Source: Gracilariopsis chorda
Lineage: Eukaryota > Rhodophyta > Florideophyceae > Gracilariales > Gracilariaceae
Direction: 5' to 3'
Assembly (NCBI GenBank): GCA_003194525.1
Contig: NBIV01000012.1
Coordinates: forward strand, 531,263-595,262
Length of the DNA stretch: 64,000 nt
Of the stretch, positions 19,508 to 30,877 are shown one piece after another (position 1 is the stretch's first letter; every line of letters begins with the position of its first letter). Both the position numbers and the translations under genes were made by a program. The notes beneath the pieces are model-generated. The model was not told the origin of the DNA. It searched no databases and saw only the letters and a program-made list of their open reading frames with translations.

Positions 19508-20926
19508 GGTTGCGGAGGCTGAAAGATCAAGTAAGATAGAATGAATGAAGGAGGAATGAGGAAGTGAAAAGAGCGAAAGAAGAAAGTTGGAAAAGAAAAC
19601 CGTTTATGCTGGTGGAGGTGGGGAGCTGGAGGGGGGGGTAGGTGGGTTGGTGTTGTGAGTGTATGTAGAGGGTGGAGCGGCAAGGAGGGGGGGGTGGTAT
19701 GCACGAAAAACACAAAGATTTAAATAGTAGCAGCGTTTCATTAGGCACAGCAGGGGCGCGAATAAACGCAAAAAACAGCGTTGGCGGCGGTGGGTAAGCG
19801 CGGCGCGCCGGTTTGGCGCGCATACGCAGTGCACAAATGGCGTGCGTTCGCCAACGGTCGGAAAAGCGCGGCGTACGGCACTGTTTTGAGCGCGTCGCCG
19901 GGGATTTGAACCAAAATTTCGAAATGTTGAATGGCGCGGCGCAACCTCCAGCTCGCTGCTGCTCGTTGCGATGCTGTCAACTCGCACGCGCGTGGCACAT
20001 TTACCCGCGCTTTTCTTGCAAGCGACCAACCAACGAGCGCTTTGGCGCTGTAATGCTCCTCTGCACCTCGTGACACTGTTGATCCACCTTTCCAACTCGC
20101 GGCGAAACTGCGGGAGCCGAAGATCGACAACGAGCTGCAGGTGCCCGTCCGAGTACGAGCATATACGCATTGCCCTTGTATCCGCACTACCACGGGCACA
20201 TATCTACTGCATTGCAGTATCTACGAAGGGTAGATGCAGCCGCCTCGTCTGTGGATAGAAGGCACCCCTGGTTGGAAACAAGGCTGGCTGCGCATGCCGC
20301 AGAAACAGGAAGATGCGGTTTTCCAAATTCCGTTTTTCTTCTCCGAGGCTGCGTGGTTTAGAGTATTTTAGGGGAAGCTCTGCCTCACCATTGGACCAAA
20401 TGCGCCAGATTTACAGCTGGGCGTCCAATCACAGCCGGCTGCGGTTTCCGTGGCGATGAATCCTCGCCGCACGGCTGTAAAGCGCGCGCGAGAGGAATTA
20501 GCGCGAGAAAATGCAACTTTCAAGCATTGGCAGGCGCGCAGATAGCGCGCCTACGTTTCTATTCCCATTCGCTTTACGCTTAAAACGCTGATACCAACGG
20601 CAGCAGCCATGACTTTGCCCCTGTAGAGTTACGCTAGAGGCGTCAATGCACAGCTGTTCGCATTCAACTTTTAGCGCCAAGTGACCCATTTGTAACTCCG
20701 CTCCGCTATTGCATTCCGCATCCCGTATTCGCTGCACCTCAACTCGCACCGATATCACCCCATCACCCCATTCTCTGCGCACAACTACAAGGCTACGCAC
20801 ACACTCGTTGTCATTATAACACTTCATTCATTCACACCACCGCCCGCCACCCCCCCCTACGCCCCCAATCTCAGCAACAACACCCTACACCTTCACCGTC
20901 CTTCTCGTATCTCCCACGTACCACCG
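19508..20926. other. Head-to-head intergenic region (beta-tubulin / Myb-SANT protein)
   Basis: GC-rich 1.4 kb. The tubulin side (about 19540-19640) is purine-rich on the plus strand, hence pyrimidine-rich in the tubulin leader. The Myb side (20825-20926) is C-rich before the ATG. A CAACGGCA variant of the recurrent motif lies near 20594. No gene recognised. Confidence 0.5.
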
Positions 20927-22078
20927 ATGGGACGCGGCAAGTCCTGGTCACGCGATGAATCCGAGGCCGTCGCCAAAGCATGGGCTCATGTCTCCAGCGC
21001 CATCGCATCCCCCCGTGAACAAGGTGGCAAGCGTTTCGTAAACGCCCTCTACCAGCGTTTCGTCCAACTGGCCCCTGCAAATCTCAATGATCCAGGTCGC
21101 TGGCGTGCCCGCTCCCCCACTGCCGTCAAGACCCATTTCGATTCCATCGCCGACGAAGTCACCAAGTTCAACCGTATTCTGCGCCACGTCATTAACCTCC
21201 CCACCACCATAAACGTTAAACCACCGCCCGAAACTCTACTCCGCGCCGCAGTCGCCGTCCACACCCACGTCATTCATATCCCGCAACTAGACTTCAACAA
21301 TCTTCCGCCCGCCATTCCCGAGTGGAAACTCTTCCCTGCATGGCGCGTCCTTTCCGCTTCTGACCGCTTTGCTCCTAAGCACTTCATAACCTGGTCCGCA
21401 GAAAACGGTAAACCTATCCCTCCAGAGCTTCTACCGCTCGCCGAAATTCCTCAACCCATACACCCCGAACCCGCTCACGTCACAGCACCAACAGCGCCAC
21501 CCACATTCACTCCGGTTACAAATGCCTCCATCCACCCAACCGTGCCCGCTGCCACTGTCGACAACACGGACCGCTCTCCTCGCTTTCAGCGCTTCCAGTA
21601 CAACACGAGTGGTAACAATCTAGACGACACGGAGCATGCGCTGAAGAAGCGGCGTGTGCAAGACGGGTCACAGCCTGAACCTCTCGTACACGCCCCAGGT
21701 GCTGAAGCCGACGTACTCACAACAATTGCTGCCGCCATCCAACGTGTCGCTAACGGTTTGAACGCTGTAGCAGCTGCCCAGACCGAACGAAATTTAATTT
21801 CCTTGCTTTCTTTGCCACATGTGGAAACTTCCGAGAACCGCACCCCGTACCTCAGTATGCTTCTCGAGAACCATCTGACACGTCTCAAGTCGCTCACCGG
21901 CGAGTCTTTAAAACAAGATGTTCAACCCAATACACCGCAGGGCTCACAAGGCACTCAACAACATCCCAATGGCGCTGAAGCTAATAGTATACCACCGTCT
22001 ACCGATTCTCAGCAACAGCAGCAACATCAAGAACCTACTCAACCAAGCAGTGTCACCAATGAGCACTCGGCGGACTGA
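20927..22078 (+). CDS. Myb/SANT-like DNA-binding-type protein
   Basis: A 383-residue protein. Its N-terminus (GKSWSRDESEAVAKAWAHVS ... KRFVNALYQRFVQLAP ... GRWRARSPTAVKTHFDSIAD) has the spaced tryptophans and helices of a trihelix/Myb-SANT-like domain, as found in plant NAM-associated or transposase-derived proteins. Residues 115-165 are non-repetitive with two Trp motifs (EWKLFPAWRVL, HFITWS). The rest is proline/threonine- and glutamine-rich with a short basic NLS-like KKRRVQ and a possible helix (AAAIQRVANGLNAVAAAQTE). A role as transcription factor is inferred; it could equally be domesticated from a transposon. Start at ATG 20927 after a C-rich leader. Confidence 0.65.
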   Translation: MGRGKSWSRDESEAVAKAWAHVSSAIASPREQGGKRFVNALYQRFVQLAPANLNDPGRWRARSPTAVKTHFDSIADEVTKFNRILRHVINLPTTINVKPPPETLLRAAVAVHTHVIHIPQLDFNNLPPAIPEWKLFPAWRVLSASDRFAPKHFITWSAENGKPIPPELLPLAEIPQPIHPEPAHVTAPTAPPTFTPVTNASIHPTVPAATVDNTDRSPRFQRFQYNTSGNNLDDTEHALKKRRVQDGSQPEPLVHAPGAEADVLTTIAAAIQRVANGLNAVAAAQTERNLISLLSLPHVETSENRTPYLSMLLENHLTRLKSLTGESLKQDVQPNTPQGSQGTQQHPNGAEANSIPPSTDSQQQQQHQEPTQPSSVTNEHSAD

Positions 22079-22832
22079 AACTCTACCCCCCAGTGCAACT
22101 TACGAATTTGTGTTTATGTGTATATAACGCTTATGCTTTCTGTCTGCGACCAGGCTTTCTGCTTTGGCTGACTTTTACGGTGAGAGGACCATTGATTATT
22201 GTCATACGTCTACCGAAACCCGAGCTGCGAGCAGAACGTGCTATCAGACCTTCACTCTTGGCAGAAGGATCTGTATAAAGTGCGCGCCGTATTGCATGGT
22301 GATTGAATCTCCTCTCATGTTATGCTGCACGTCTCCTTGAATGTCTTTGACCACAGTATTGCTATGAAAGCATCAGAGGAAAGGATGTACAACTTGTACA
22401 AGTTTTCGGTTTCCTCGTACTATCCTTGTTCTTCTGTTTATGACAGTATGCGCAATTTGAAAACTTGCAGGCAACACGCTTTACTCCTGGCTTCAGGGGC
22501 TGCATGATTATTGTATCGCTCAAATAGTCTGCATAATAAACTTGTTGAACCGACACCGTCAAGTGCGCCCTATGCATGGTCTTGACGCGATTCTATTTAG
22601 GAAACAGCGAGAAATAAATGAAGACTCGAAGTGAAAGCATATCAAACTATTGCTGTTTTGTCACACATTCGCGTTTACTGCTACAGGAAATTAAATTGAG
22701 ACATGGCTCGATGATTGCGACAGGGTGCGACTACAAGGAATGTTGGAGAACCCGCATATAGGAAAATCTCAAACGCACTGAAACTAGGACGCAGCGTACT
22801 GGGTGGGATGGACAGCTTTGTCATTTCGCATG
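22079..22832. other. Tail-to-tail intergenic region
   Basis: Lies between the ends of the Myb-like gene and the phosphatase gene. I see no gene, repeat or RNA in it. Confidence 0.5.
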
Positions 22833-23522
22833 TCACGAAGGTGAAGATTGTGTGGGCAAAGCTGAGAGATGGTCGGCCAGACCCTCGCAAGCGCCCATGA
22901 GCAAGTCGAGGGCATACTCGAAGCCATCAGGTCCAGACCAGTAAGGATCGGGCACCGCTTTACCCTTAAAGCTTTCATCCGGACTGAACTCGCTCATGAG
23001 TACAATGCGAGCCTTGGGGTGTTGAACTCCCCAGTGTCGGCGAGCGGTTTCTATTGCTTGCAGGTTGGCACGGTCCATAGCAATAATGATTTCGAAGTCG
23101 TCGAAGTCCTGCCTTGCAAGGGGACGCGAGCGACTTTGTAAGTTCAATCCGCGTTTGGAGGCTGCTTCGCGCATTCGCGGGTCCGCAAGATCACCCTCGT
23201 GGTAACTGAAACCGCCTTCTTTGTACCAGTTGGAGCTACCGCCGCCTGTTCCGCACGAATCGACGAAAAACTGAGGTTGAAGGTTGCGTCTCTCGATCAC
23301 GTCTTTCATGATGGCTTCGGCGGCGGGCGAGCGGCATATGTTCCCGGTGCACAGCATGAGAATGCCTCGGCGACCAGAAGCGGACATGGAGAAGCGACAG
23401 GGTGGACGGGCTCGTCGGTTGATGGGGACTAGAGGTTTGTTGAGGCCGCGGCAGAGCGGGCAAGGATGTTGGGGGGTTGCGAGTCTGGTAAGCGCTGGTG
23501 AGACGATGAAAGAGGTGAACAT
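22833..23522 (-). CDS. Low-molecular-weight protein tyrosine phosphatase
   Basis: A 229-residue protein from ATG 23522. After a ~50-residue basic, Pro/Arg-rich N-terminus (possible organelle targeting) comes the catalytic P-loop LMLCTGNICRSPAAEAIMK, i.e. C-x5-R-S. Then FVDSCGTGG..NWYKEG, DFEIIIAMDRANLQAI, and near the end the general-acid loop VPDPYWSGPDGFEYALDLL. These match LMW-PTPs, which dephosphorylate phosphotyrosine or small phosphoesters through a cysteinyl intermediate. An alternative start at the Met of MSASGRRG would give a plain cytosolic form. Divergent from Dicer. Confidence 0.92.
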   Translation of the reverse strand: MFTSFIVSPALTRLATPQHPCPLCRGLNKPLVPINRRARPPCRFSMSASGRRGILMLCTGNICRSPAAEAIMKDVIERRNLQPQFFVDSCGTGGGSSNWYKEGGFSYHEGDLADPRMREAASKRGLNLQSRSRPLARQDFDDFEIIIAMDRANLQAIETARRHWGVQHPKARIVLMSEFSPDESFKGKAVPDPYWSGPDGFEYALDLLMGACEGLADHLSALPTQSSPS

Positions 23523-24355
23523 ACTGTATCTTGACGTGGGTCGGGGGCTGTCTGTAGTGGTGGGGCGGCGGCGCAAGTGGGCGTTCGTGGATTGGCGGGA
23601 GGAGAACTCTGGGAAGGTGTCCGGGTCAACAGCACTACTTCACCGGCACACAGACTCACGAGCACCAGAACACGTCTCCAGTACTGTGCCAGATCAGGCG
23701 GCGTAGTGAGGGCGCGGAACACGAGTTGAAATATCTCTGTTCTACAGCATTTCATACACGAAAGGGTGGGCAACTCGGGCCCGAAGGCTATCCTGCTAAG
23801 CTATACATAACACAACAAACCCTGTATCCAAGATAGCCCTCGGAAAATTTGTATGATACAGTGGACCTATGTACCTTTGGTACCTTTGGTACCAACGGGT
23901 CCCGAGGGCTGTACCTTTGTAACCGTCGGCGCAAGGGTGGGACTGCCAGCGATGGATTGCTGCCGCTATCTTGGCGCGTCCGTAGCTAAAGTTTACCGTT
24001 TACACGTACGACATTTGCCAGTCGGGAATCAGAATGTGAAAGGACATTGAGGACGCCTGGGATCTCAAAAATTTGAACAAAAAACCGGCTATCGGTCCAC
24101 CTCATCGCCCCACAAGCTGTTTAGCGCCATATGTTGAAGCTACCCGGTCACTGTAAAACGAAACTGCACCCAGCGTGGACCACGTTTCCCGGCGAGCACT
24201 AGTAGATACCACCTTACCTTCACTGGCCTGTGCCTCCCAGAGTATATTCCAGAACCGGCGCGTCAGTGGCCTGATGGCTCTCTAGCCTCCCTCGTACGCT
24301 CCTCCAACGCCGGACACTCTCCGATTGGCTCTCGTGAACAACTCTCCTGCTCGAA
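23523..24355. other. Head-to-head intergenic region (LMW-PTP / Dicer)
   Basis: Contains a tandem repeat of GTACCTTTG at 23871-23892 followed by CCAACGGGTCC, a one-base variant of the CAACGGTACC motif, and another GTACCTTTG copy at about 23911. No gene is recognised. Confidence 0.55.
23871..23903 (+). promoter_or_regulatory. Tandem GTACCTTTG units plus CAACGG motif
   Basis: Two and a half direct copies of GTACCTTTG lead into CAACGGGTCC. It lies about 470 bases before the Dicer ATG and 350 before the phosphatase ATG. Function inferred only from position and from recurrence of the CAACGG core. Confidence 0.35.
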
Positions 24356-27300
24356 ATGAGTACATCTTCCGGCTCTGACGAGCCGCCTCGCAAGGAGCGG
24401 CGTGGAAGACGGCGTCGTTCGCAACGGTCTCATTCATCGCAGAGCGTGATTGATGCAGAAGAATGCTGCCTCACACTGGACTGGGGTTCTGAAGTCGACT
24501 CCACGGACAGTGAACCGTCATCAGTAGTTTCATCAACCGCTATTTTGTCTTTGCCGTCCACAAGCTTCCCGTTGTTACCAACGACACTACCTCCTCAAGA
24601 GGCAGGCGCCTCTCTGCGAGCCGACCACCCAAGTCATTCTTCTCCGGACCTCTCCAGGGGCTCCGACCGTCCTGTTCCAAAACCATCCACACTCACACCC
24701 CGCCGATACCAACTGGAGATTCTCCGTCGGGCTCAAGAGAGTAATGTTATCGCTCTTCTGGAAACAGGCTCTGGAAAGACTCTCATAGCTGCCCTCCTTG
24801 TCCGGGAAGTACTCAGATCTTTATACCAAACATCAAATCAAAATACCTCACTACGTTCCACCTCTTCAACGGTATCCGAGGTTTCGTCGACAACAAAGCT
24901 CACGGAAATGGAAAGCGTTGCTACACCAATGCAGACTGTTTCACCTCCGGCGTTGAGTGATTCAACTTCACCAGTGCACATGACGGTCGATTCTTCTCCT
25001 CCTCCGACACAATCAGAGGATCCCTCTCCAGCACAGAATCCTGTTACATCATCTAACGCCGATGCGGTACTCGAAGGACATATCCCTTCTAGTGATGCCC
25101 AGAAGGATGCTTTGCTGAAAGGCAGCGCACCCGCTGTCGAAGCAGTTTCACCTGCTATGCCTGACGTTGATACAGATGCTCACGAAAACCTGAAAACCTG
25201 CGCTTCTGGTTCTGATTCCACGACACAACGAAACGCCGATCCACTCGTTGCGGTATCTGAAGAAAACAGAGGTGAGAGGGACGCCGCAAAACCTCCAGAC
25301 ACTTCCAGCACAACCACTTCGTTATTCAATGGGTGCAATAGGGCATCCCAAACTGATATGAAGCAGGTTGTCTTTCTCGTCCATCGTGTTCCAATCGCAC
25401 CGCAACAAGCTCAAGTTGTACGCTCAGTTATCCCTTCCGAGCACCAAGTCGCAGTTTTCTATGGAGATAAGAAAACCGACAACTGGTCTTCAGCCGAATG
25501 GATTCGTAAGGTGCGTGCCAAGAGTGTTCTTGTCATGACAGCTCAGCTTCTGTTGAACATTCTCCGGCATGGAATTATTTCTATGGACCATATTGCGTTG
25601 CTTATTGTAGACGAAGTGCATCATGCTACCAGAAACCACCCTTATTCCCGCATATTTGTCGAGTTCTATCATACGCTTCCGCCTGATCAACGACCGCGTG
25701 TCTTTGGGATGACTGCGACTCCAGTGAAGCGCAAGTCCGCTGCGAGCTCAGAATTAAGCTGCCAGACCGCAATTTGCGCATTGGAAGCTACCCTTGATGC
25801 GAAGATTGTTACAGTGTCCGACGACCACGTGAAGGAGTTTAATGAATTTGTACCCAAACCAGAGGAGTTTGTCTTGACGTACAAAGGGAATTCTTCAGAA
25901 GAAAACGTCGAGGAGTTTCAAGACTTCGAAGCCGAAACGAAGGTTCTTTCAAAGATGGGTACGTATCAAGATTCCGAACAAGAGGAGAACGAAAAAGTCA
26001 CTTGTGGAACATCTGGTGCTGGTCAGGATACTGGCAAGCCAGATAGTGCAGCAGGAGAGCAACGCTCACTAGAGCCCGACGAGATGAGTATCGTTTTTCG
26101 AGTTTGTCAGAAGCTGGGTTTTAAGGCTGCGCATGATTTCGCTCTCCACCTGTGCCGTTCCTCGAACACAGACCCTGGAAAGACGATAGATGAGTTACTC
26201 GCTGCAGGTGTGGACTCCCAACTGGAGAATGGCGGGATCCCAGAAAAGGTCTCAAAACTACTCGATCTCCTTTGTTACGAATGCTTGCGCTGTGAAGAAG
26301 AGTCGAATACCTTATGTGATTCTGAGAAAGCCGATAATAGCTTCAGATGTATCGTCTTTATTGAAGAACGTTGCTGCGCGCTTGCACTGGCTTGGTTGAT
26401 TAATACTGTCTTTGAAGGTCTAAACAGGAAGTCGCTACGAGCCAAGTCTGTGGTTGGTTGTCAGAGCGAATCACTTGTTCGTATGTCGCGCTCAAAGCTT
26501 CTGCGCACTATAGACGAATTTCGAAGAGGCGAGTACGGTATACTGATTGCCACGAACGTCGTGGAAGAAGGACTTGATGTTCCGGCGTGCAGGCTTGTGG
26601 TATCTTTCGACATCGTCACATCACCTACTGCGTACGTCCAAGCCCGTGGACGGGCGAGGAGAAGGAACGCCCGTTACATTGCGCTTGTGCAAGACGGCTT
26701 TGGGAGATGTTATAAGGCCTTCTTTGACGCAAGACGAGGTTCCCAGGTAATGAATTGGGTGGCAAAGGGTGCATCTCTTTCAGAAAAAGAGAAGAACGAA
26801 CTCCGCGCTGGGTTCTTGACCGATAATCGTCTTGCATTGGACATCCTCTGCTCACGCACCACAGGCGCAAAGGTGAGACCTACAGAAGCAGTTAATCTTC
26901 TTCAAAGGTATTGCTTCATAAAGTCCTCAAGTTGGAAAACCGATTTCTCGAATCCTGTTTACACCTGCCACGAAACCGAAGCTGGATTCCTGGCTACTGT
27001 GACCGTTGACGAGAAGTCTGGCATTGACAAGGGATGCTGCAGAAAGCCCCAGAAGAACGAAACTCTTGCTCGAAGATATGCAGCGCTTGATGCATACAGA
27101 AAGCTATATGAGATAGGTGAAGTGGATGAGTACTTACTACCAAAGCGCCCAGCACGATCTCAACGTGTTTTGCGAACCACAGGTGATTTTGCAAATACTC
27201 CTGGTATTCGCATCTCGTCCAACAAAAAGGGCCAAAGGCGAAATGTAGATGTGGCATCAAAAGCTTCCAAAAAGCACAAGAGGGTTCGACGATGTCATAT

Positions 27301-29626
27301 CTTTCACCCTGCTGTACTGCAACTGGAACACTCAGAAGCAGGTGACAAAATCATGGAAGACGTTAATCAAGAAAATGTCCGCGTTTCTCCACATGTAGAA
27401 TGTACGAGCTCAACTTCGAAGAACGCAGATCACAAGGTTCCAAAGGTACTGTACATGTATCTTGTCAAGAATGATTGTGATATTTCGGGTATGACATGGT
27501 ACGATACTCACATGGATGAAAAATTAGTTGTCATGGTTCGAGAGCAACTTCCTGTGCAAGACTTGATTGCCGTAAGGTGCCCAACTGGGCAAAGGTTATT
27601 CACTCTTATATATGAAAAAGCTGTAACGTGGTCTGCTATGCTACAGGAGAAAGCTTACAAGTATGTCAGATGTCTGCAACAGTGTCTTCGCGGTCGGACT
27701 CCTGGATCATTCAAAGGGCAGGAGATGGACAAGGCGGATTTGTCAAAAGGTTCCACAGCTGGGTTTCTTCTGATGCCTGCCACTAAGAAAGGTACTGATC
27801 TCGAAATCAACTGGAAAAGTGTGGACCAAATGATCAGTTTCGAGTGGAGAAGTTGTTCAATTGCGAGTGATCCGAGTATGTTTGAGAAGTCTATAGTATG
27901 TTCACTTCATGAAGGTCTTGACCGCGTGTACGTTACCGGTGGACTTCGTGAGGATCTTCGAGCAGATTCAGGAGTTGAAGGTTATCTGAACGCCACTTCT
28001 TACAACTCATTCGCACATTACTTCAAACAAAAACACAAAGTTGCCTTGAAGGACACCAAGCAGAGAATGCTTCCTGCATATAGTGTGAGGAGTACTATGA
28101 ACCGGCTTTCCGTTTCTGTGTTCATGCTGCCCACAGAAACCTGCTATCTCATTCCTGTATCCCCGTATGCTTGTTTTATTACTAGCTTGCTGCCGGCTTG
28201 GCAAACGTTTCTAGCTTTACGCAACTGCTGGCGGCGAAATAGCGTGGACGGACGCCCGGCTGATTTCCTGTTCTTCGCGAAAGCACTGCAACCGAACATA
28301 AGCAACGTTACAAAGGGATCAGTCGACTTGTCCTACGAAAGACTGGAGTTCTTGGGAGACGCCGTACTCAAAGTTCTCTTCTCAATGGTGACTTTTGTCG
28401 GGAATCCGGACCATAGCGAAGGTCTACTGAGCGATGTAAGGGATATTGAAGTAAGCAATCAGCGTTTGGCAGACTTGGCTATTCAGATGAAGCTTCATGA
28501 CTGTGTTGCATTCTCGGGAGTTTCTCAGAATGTGAAATCCTGGCCGTGGTTCTGGGCAACGCATCAGGGTGGCCAGGTCCAGATCTCGGAGAAGGTCCTC
28601 GCGGATTGCGTCGAAGCTCTGATTGGTGTGCATTTTCTTCATGGCGGGATAAAGTTGGCTGCCGCTTTCGTTGATAAGCACAACCTTATGCAAAACGCCA
28701 CAAAAATTCTGGGTTACTCACCGGAGCAAGATGCTAACGGTGTCACTTTGCCCATACCGCCTATGGGTGCCGGAGATAGACGACATGAATCCGAAGAAAT
28801 CCGAGAAGTCGAGCAAATTCTCGGGTATAAGTTCAGGGACAAACGACATTTGGTTATAGCTCTGACACATGGAAGCTTTGAGAACGGTTACATCACGTCC
28901 TATGAACGATACGAATACCTGGGTGACGCAATAATAGGGTTCCTGTTGTTATCATATTTCTTCAACGAATATCCTTCCTTGAGTCCTGGTGAGCTCACTT
29001 CGCTGCGGGGCCCAGCTCTAAGTAATGATCTCTTTGCAAGGGTTGTCATAGGGAAGGGCATACATAAGAAGTTTTGGTATGCTTGCCCTCCTTGGAAGCG
29101 TGAAATTGAGAAGATTGCAAACCTCGTTGCCAATGAGGAAGATGACGACGACGATGTATGTAAGACAATGACCGTACCAAAGGTACTGGGTGATTTGCTG
29201 GAATCGATAATTGGAGCAATTGTGGTTGACAATGGTATGAGACTGGACGGTGTGCAGGATCTTGTCCTGAGGCTTATGGAAGAGGAGCTCAATCGCTTTG
29301 CCAATCCGAACAAGTTCAGGCATAACCCAATTTCAGAGCTTGTGCGTGTTATCCAGAAGAAATATCGGAACAAAGGCCCCACGTATGAATATCTGGATGA
29401 AAGTCATGATGTGGAGAAGGTTTGCGTCGTGACGATAGATAGTGATGAAATTGGCAGGGGAGTTGGGCCAACACGGCGCATTGCGAGAAGGCGTGCATCT
29501 TCTGCGGCTCTAGCTGCTCTGAATTCCCAAGAGGCACATCTGGAGGAAGACGAAGTAGCAAATGAAGTCGACAATGTCTTAAGGATAACTGTTGATGACA
29601 ACGGATCAGTTCACATTGATGAATGA
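24356..29626 (+). CDS. DCL: Dicer-type ribonuclease III with DExH helicase
   Basis: A 1756-residue single-exon Dicer, which cuts dsRNA into small RNAs. Order: disordered S/P/R-rich N-terminus; helicase motif I LLETGSGKTLIAALL (~138); a ~180-residue Ser/Thr/Pro-rich insertion before the next helicase motif VFLVHRVPIAPQQ; motif II VDEVHHA (~418); GMTATPV; ATNVVEEGLDVPACR and YVQARGRARRR (~760); DUF283-like region (~840-915); a PAZ-like segment (VEGYLNATSYNSFAHYFKQK, ~1205). RNase IIIa has YERLEFLGDAVL (~1328) with DCVEALIG. RNase IIIb has YERYEYLGDAII (~1515) with DLLESIIG. A C-terminal dsRBD covers ~1655-1725 (NPISELVRVIQKKYRNKGPT...ARRRASSAALAAL). Catalytic acidic residues are present in both RNase III domains, so it should be active. 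The intra-helicase insertion is unusual. Confidence 0.95.
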   Translation: MSTSSGSDEPPRKERRGRRRRSQRSHSSQSVIDAEECCLTLDWGSEVDSTDSEPSSVVSSTAILSLPSTSFPLLPTTLPPQEAGASLRADHPSHSSPDLSRGSDRPVPKPSTLTPRRYQLEILRRAQESNVIALLETGSGKTLIAALLVREVLRSLYQTSNQNTSLRSTSSTVSEVSSTTKLTEMESVATPMQTVSPPALSDSTSPVHMTVDSSPPPTQSEDPSPAQNPVTSSNADAVLEGHIPSSDAQKDALLKGSAPAVEAVSPAMPDVDTDAHENLKTCASGSDSTTQRNADPLVAVSEENRGERDAAKPPDTSSTTTSLFNGCNRASQTDMKQVVFLVHRVPIAPQQAQVVRSVIPSEHQVAVFYGDKKTDNWSSAEWIRKVRAKSVLVMTAQLLLNILRHGIISMDHIALLIVDEVHHATRNHPYSRIFVEFYHTLPPDQRPRVFGMTATPVKRKSAASSELSCQTAICALEATLDAKIVTVSDDHVKEFNEFVPKPEEFVLTYKGNSSEENVEEFQDFEAETKVLSKMGTYQDSEQEENEKVTCGTSGAGQDTGKPDSAAGEQRSLEPDEMSIVFRVCQKLGFKAAHDFALHLCRSSNTDPGKTIDELLAAGVDSQLENGGIPEKVSKLLDLLCYECLRCEEESNTLCDSEKADNSFRCIVFIEERCCALALAWLINTVFEGLNRKSLRAKSVVGCQSESLVRMSRSKLLRTIDEFRRGEYGILIATNVVEEGLDVPACRLVVSFDIVTSPTAYVQARGRARRRNARYIALVQDGFGRCYKAFFDARRGSQVMNWVAKGASLSEKEKNELRAGFLTDNRLALDILCSRTTGAKVRPTEAVNLLQRYCFIKSSSWKTDFSNPVYTCHETEAGFLATVTVDEKSGIDKGCCRKPQKNETLARRYAALDAYRKLYEIGEVDEYLLPKRPARSQRVLRTTGDFANTPGIRISSNKKGQRRNVDVASKASKKHKRVRRCHIFHPAVLQLEHSEAGDKIMEDVNQENVRVSPHVECTSSTSKNADHKVPKVLYMYLVKNDCDISGMTWYDTHMDEKLVVMVREQLPVQDLIAVRCPTGQRLFTLIYEKAVTWSAMLQEKAYKYVRCLQQCLRGRTPGSFKGQEMDKADLSKGSTAGFLLMPATKKGTDLEINWKSVDQMISFEWRSCSIASDPSMFEKSIVCSLHEGLDRVYVTGGLREDLRADSGVEGYLNATSYNSFAHYFKQKHKVALKDTKQRMLPAYSVRSTMNRLSVSVFMLPTETCYLIPVSPYACFITSLLPAWQTFLALRNCWRRNSVDGRPADFLFFAKALQPNISNVTKGSVDLSYERLEFLGDAVLKVLFSMVTFVGNPDHSEGLLSDVRDIEVSNQRLADLAIQMKLHDCVAFSGVSQNVKSWPWFWATHQGGQVQISEKVLADCVEALIGVHFLHGGIKLAAAFVDKHNLMQNATKILGYSPEQDANGVTLPIPPMGAGDRRHESEEIREVEQILGYKFRDKRHLVIALTHGSFENGYITSYERYEYLGDAIIGFLLLSYFFNEYPSLSPGELTSLRGPALSNDLFARVVIGKGIHKKFWYACPPWKREIEKIANLVANEEDDDDDVCKTMTVPKVLGDLLESIIGAIVVDNGMRLDGVQDLVLRLMEEELNRFANPNKFRHNPISELVRVIQKKYRNKGPTYEYLDESHDVEKVCVVTIDSDEIGRGVGPTRRIARRRASSAALAALNSQEAHLEEDEVANEVDNVLRITVDDNGSVHIDE

Positions 29627-30877
29627 GTATGTGATTCCCATGCTCAATTTCTCAAGTCTTGGGGAAATCCGCGCTCCGTACCTTGTGCAAGCCGTCGACA
29701 TATGAACATACAGCTGCGGAAAGCCCTCGTAGTGGATTAATCATTCTATTGTTTAGATCACGACACATCGTCTGGAAAAGTGCAAGTGTAGAGCTTTTCC
29801 ATCGGCTTGTCAGACTGCAGTTCGTGAGAAACGGACTGTCACGATGGATACGATTTTGCACTAGAATCCGTAATAGCCGAATAACGATGGTACCATGGGT
29901 AGGCACAAGAATGATGCCCAGTCGAAAAGCAGTCCACAGGCAGCTAACTAGCAGCTCCAGCCTGTGCGTGGTGTTGCTACAACAATCAATCCTCATGCTT
30001 CGAGAGGAATTAGAAGGAACAATTCAAGATGTTGCTCTCTTAGACCTGACGCACAGGAGTGCAGCTCAGAATATTTCTCCAAGAAACTGGAATCCAGCCT
30101 TGCAGAGTTTGGAGTTTAGATCGATAAATATGATTTGCGTTGAGATCTGTCGACTGAGTCTCAGATGTTAGGTGTTAGATATAGGGATACAGGCTTGGCC
30201 CTCTGGTGCATGTCTTCAGCTCTCATCGGTTTTTCCTCCACATTCGTACGAGCAGGGCGTGACACAAGATTACCGGTATCTTGGAAGTCATTTTTGCAGT
30301 GTGCTTGGCACCCTTTCATCTCTACCATTCGTAAACAAGAAGAGTGGACGTGGTTGGACTGCCAACCCTCACCCGTCTGGTCTTGTCTATGGGACAACAG
30401 GCAAACAACGATTTCGAATCGACTCTGGTCCACCAGTCGCCCACCACAAACCAAGGGTACGCGTCCACATGTGGATTCACGCGTACAAATACTTGTACGA
30501 AGGTATACTTCCTTCATACAATTTTAGAGGTGTCAGATTTCGGAAGTGCTTGCCATTCCGCAGTTCAAATCTTTAACTCCTGACCCTCGGGCGTTTTCTA
30601 TATCTTTCTTTACCATCGTGAGAGAACATTTCCCTTAATGTACCCCTCCTTCCACCAGGCACACCGTAGTTGAGAAGTTGCTCGCAATGCACTAAACGTA
30701 TGCAACTGAGTTTTTGCCAGGGCTCTAGGACACTGGTGTTTACTCTTGTCGAGATATAGATGTTCACGTTGTTACCGGTTTCCTCTGGTCCCCTGTGATT
30801 ACCAACTCACTGCTGGTCAAAAGCAGTCCGCACCATCGGTATATATTTCGCTGGCACGCACCTTAGAGCTTGAAAGA
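29627..30877. other. Intergenic region between Dicer and APC10 genes
   Basis: Only short frames without similarity. The APC10 frame is open from TTG at 30746 but has no ATG before 30878. I see nothing else. Confidence 0.5.

Noticed and set aside
19895-19920. Possible tRNA T-arm in reverse (GGGATTTGAACC)
   Set aside because: The flanking bases do not form a 5-bp T stem and no anticodon or acceptor arm is found nearby.
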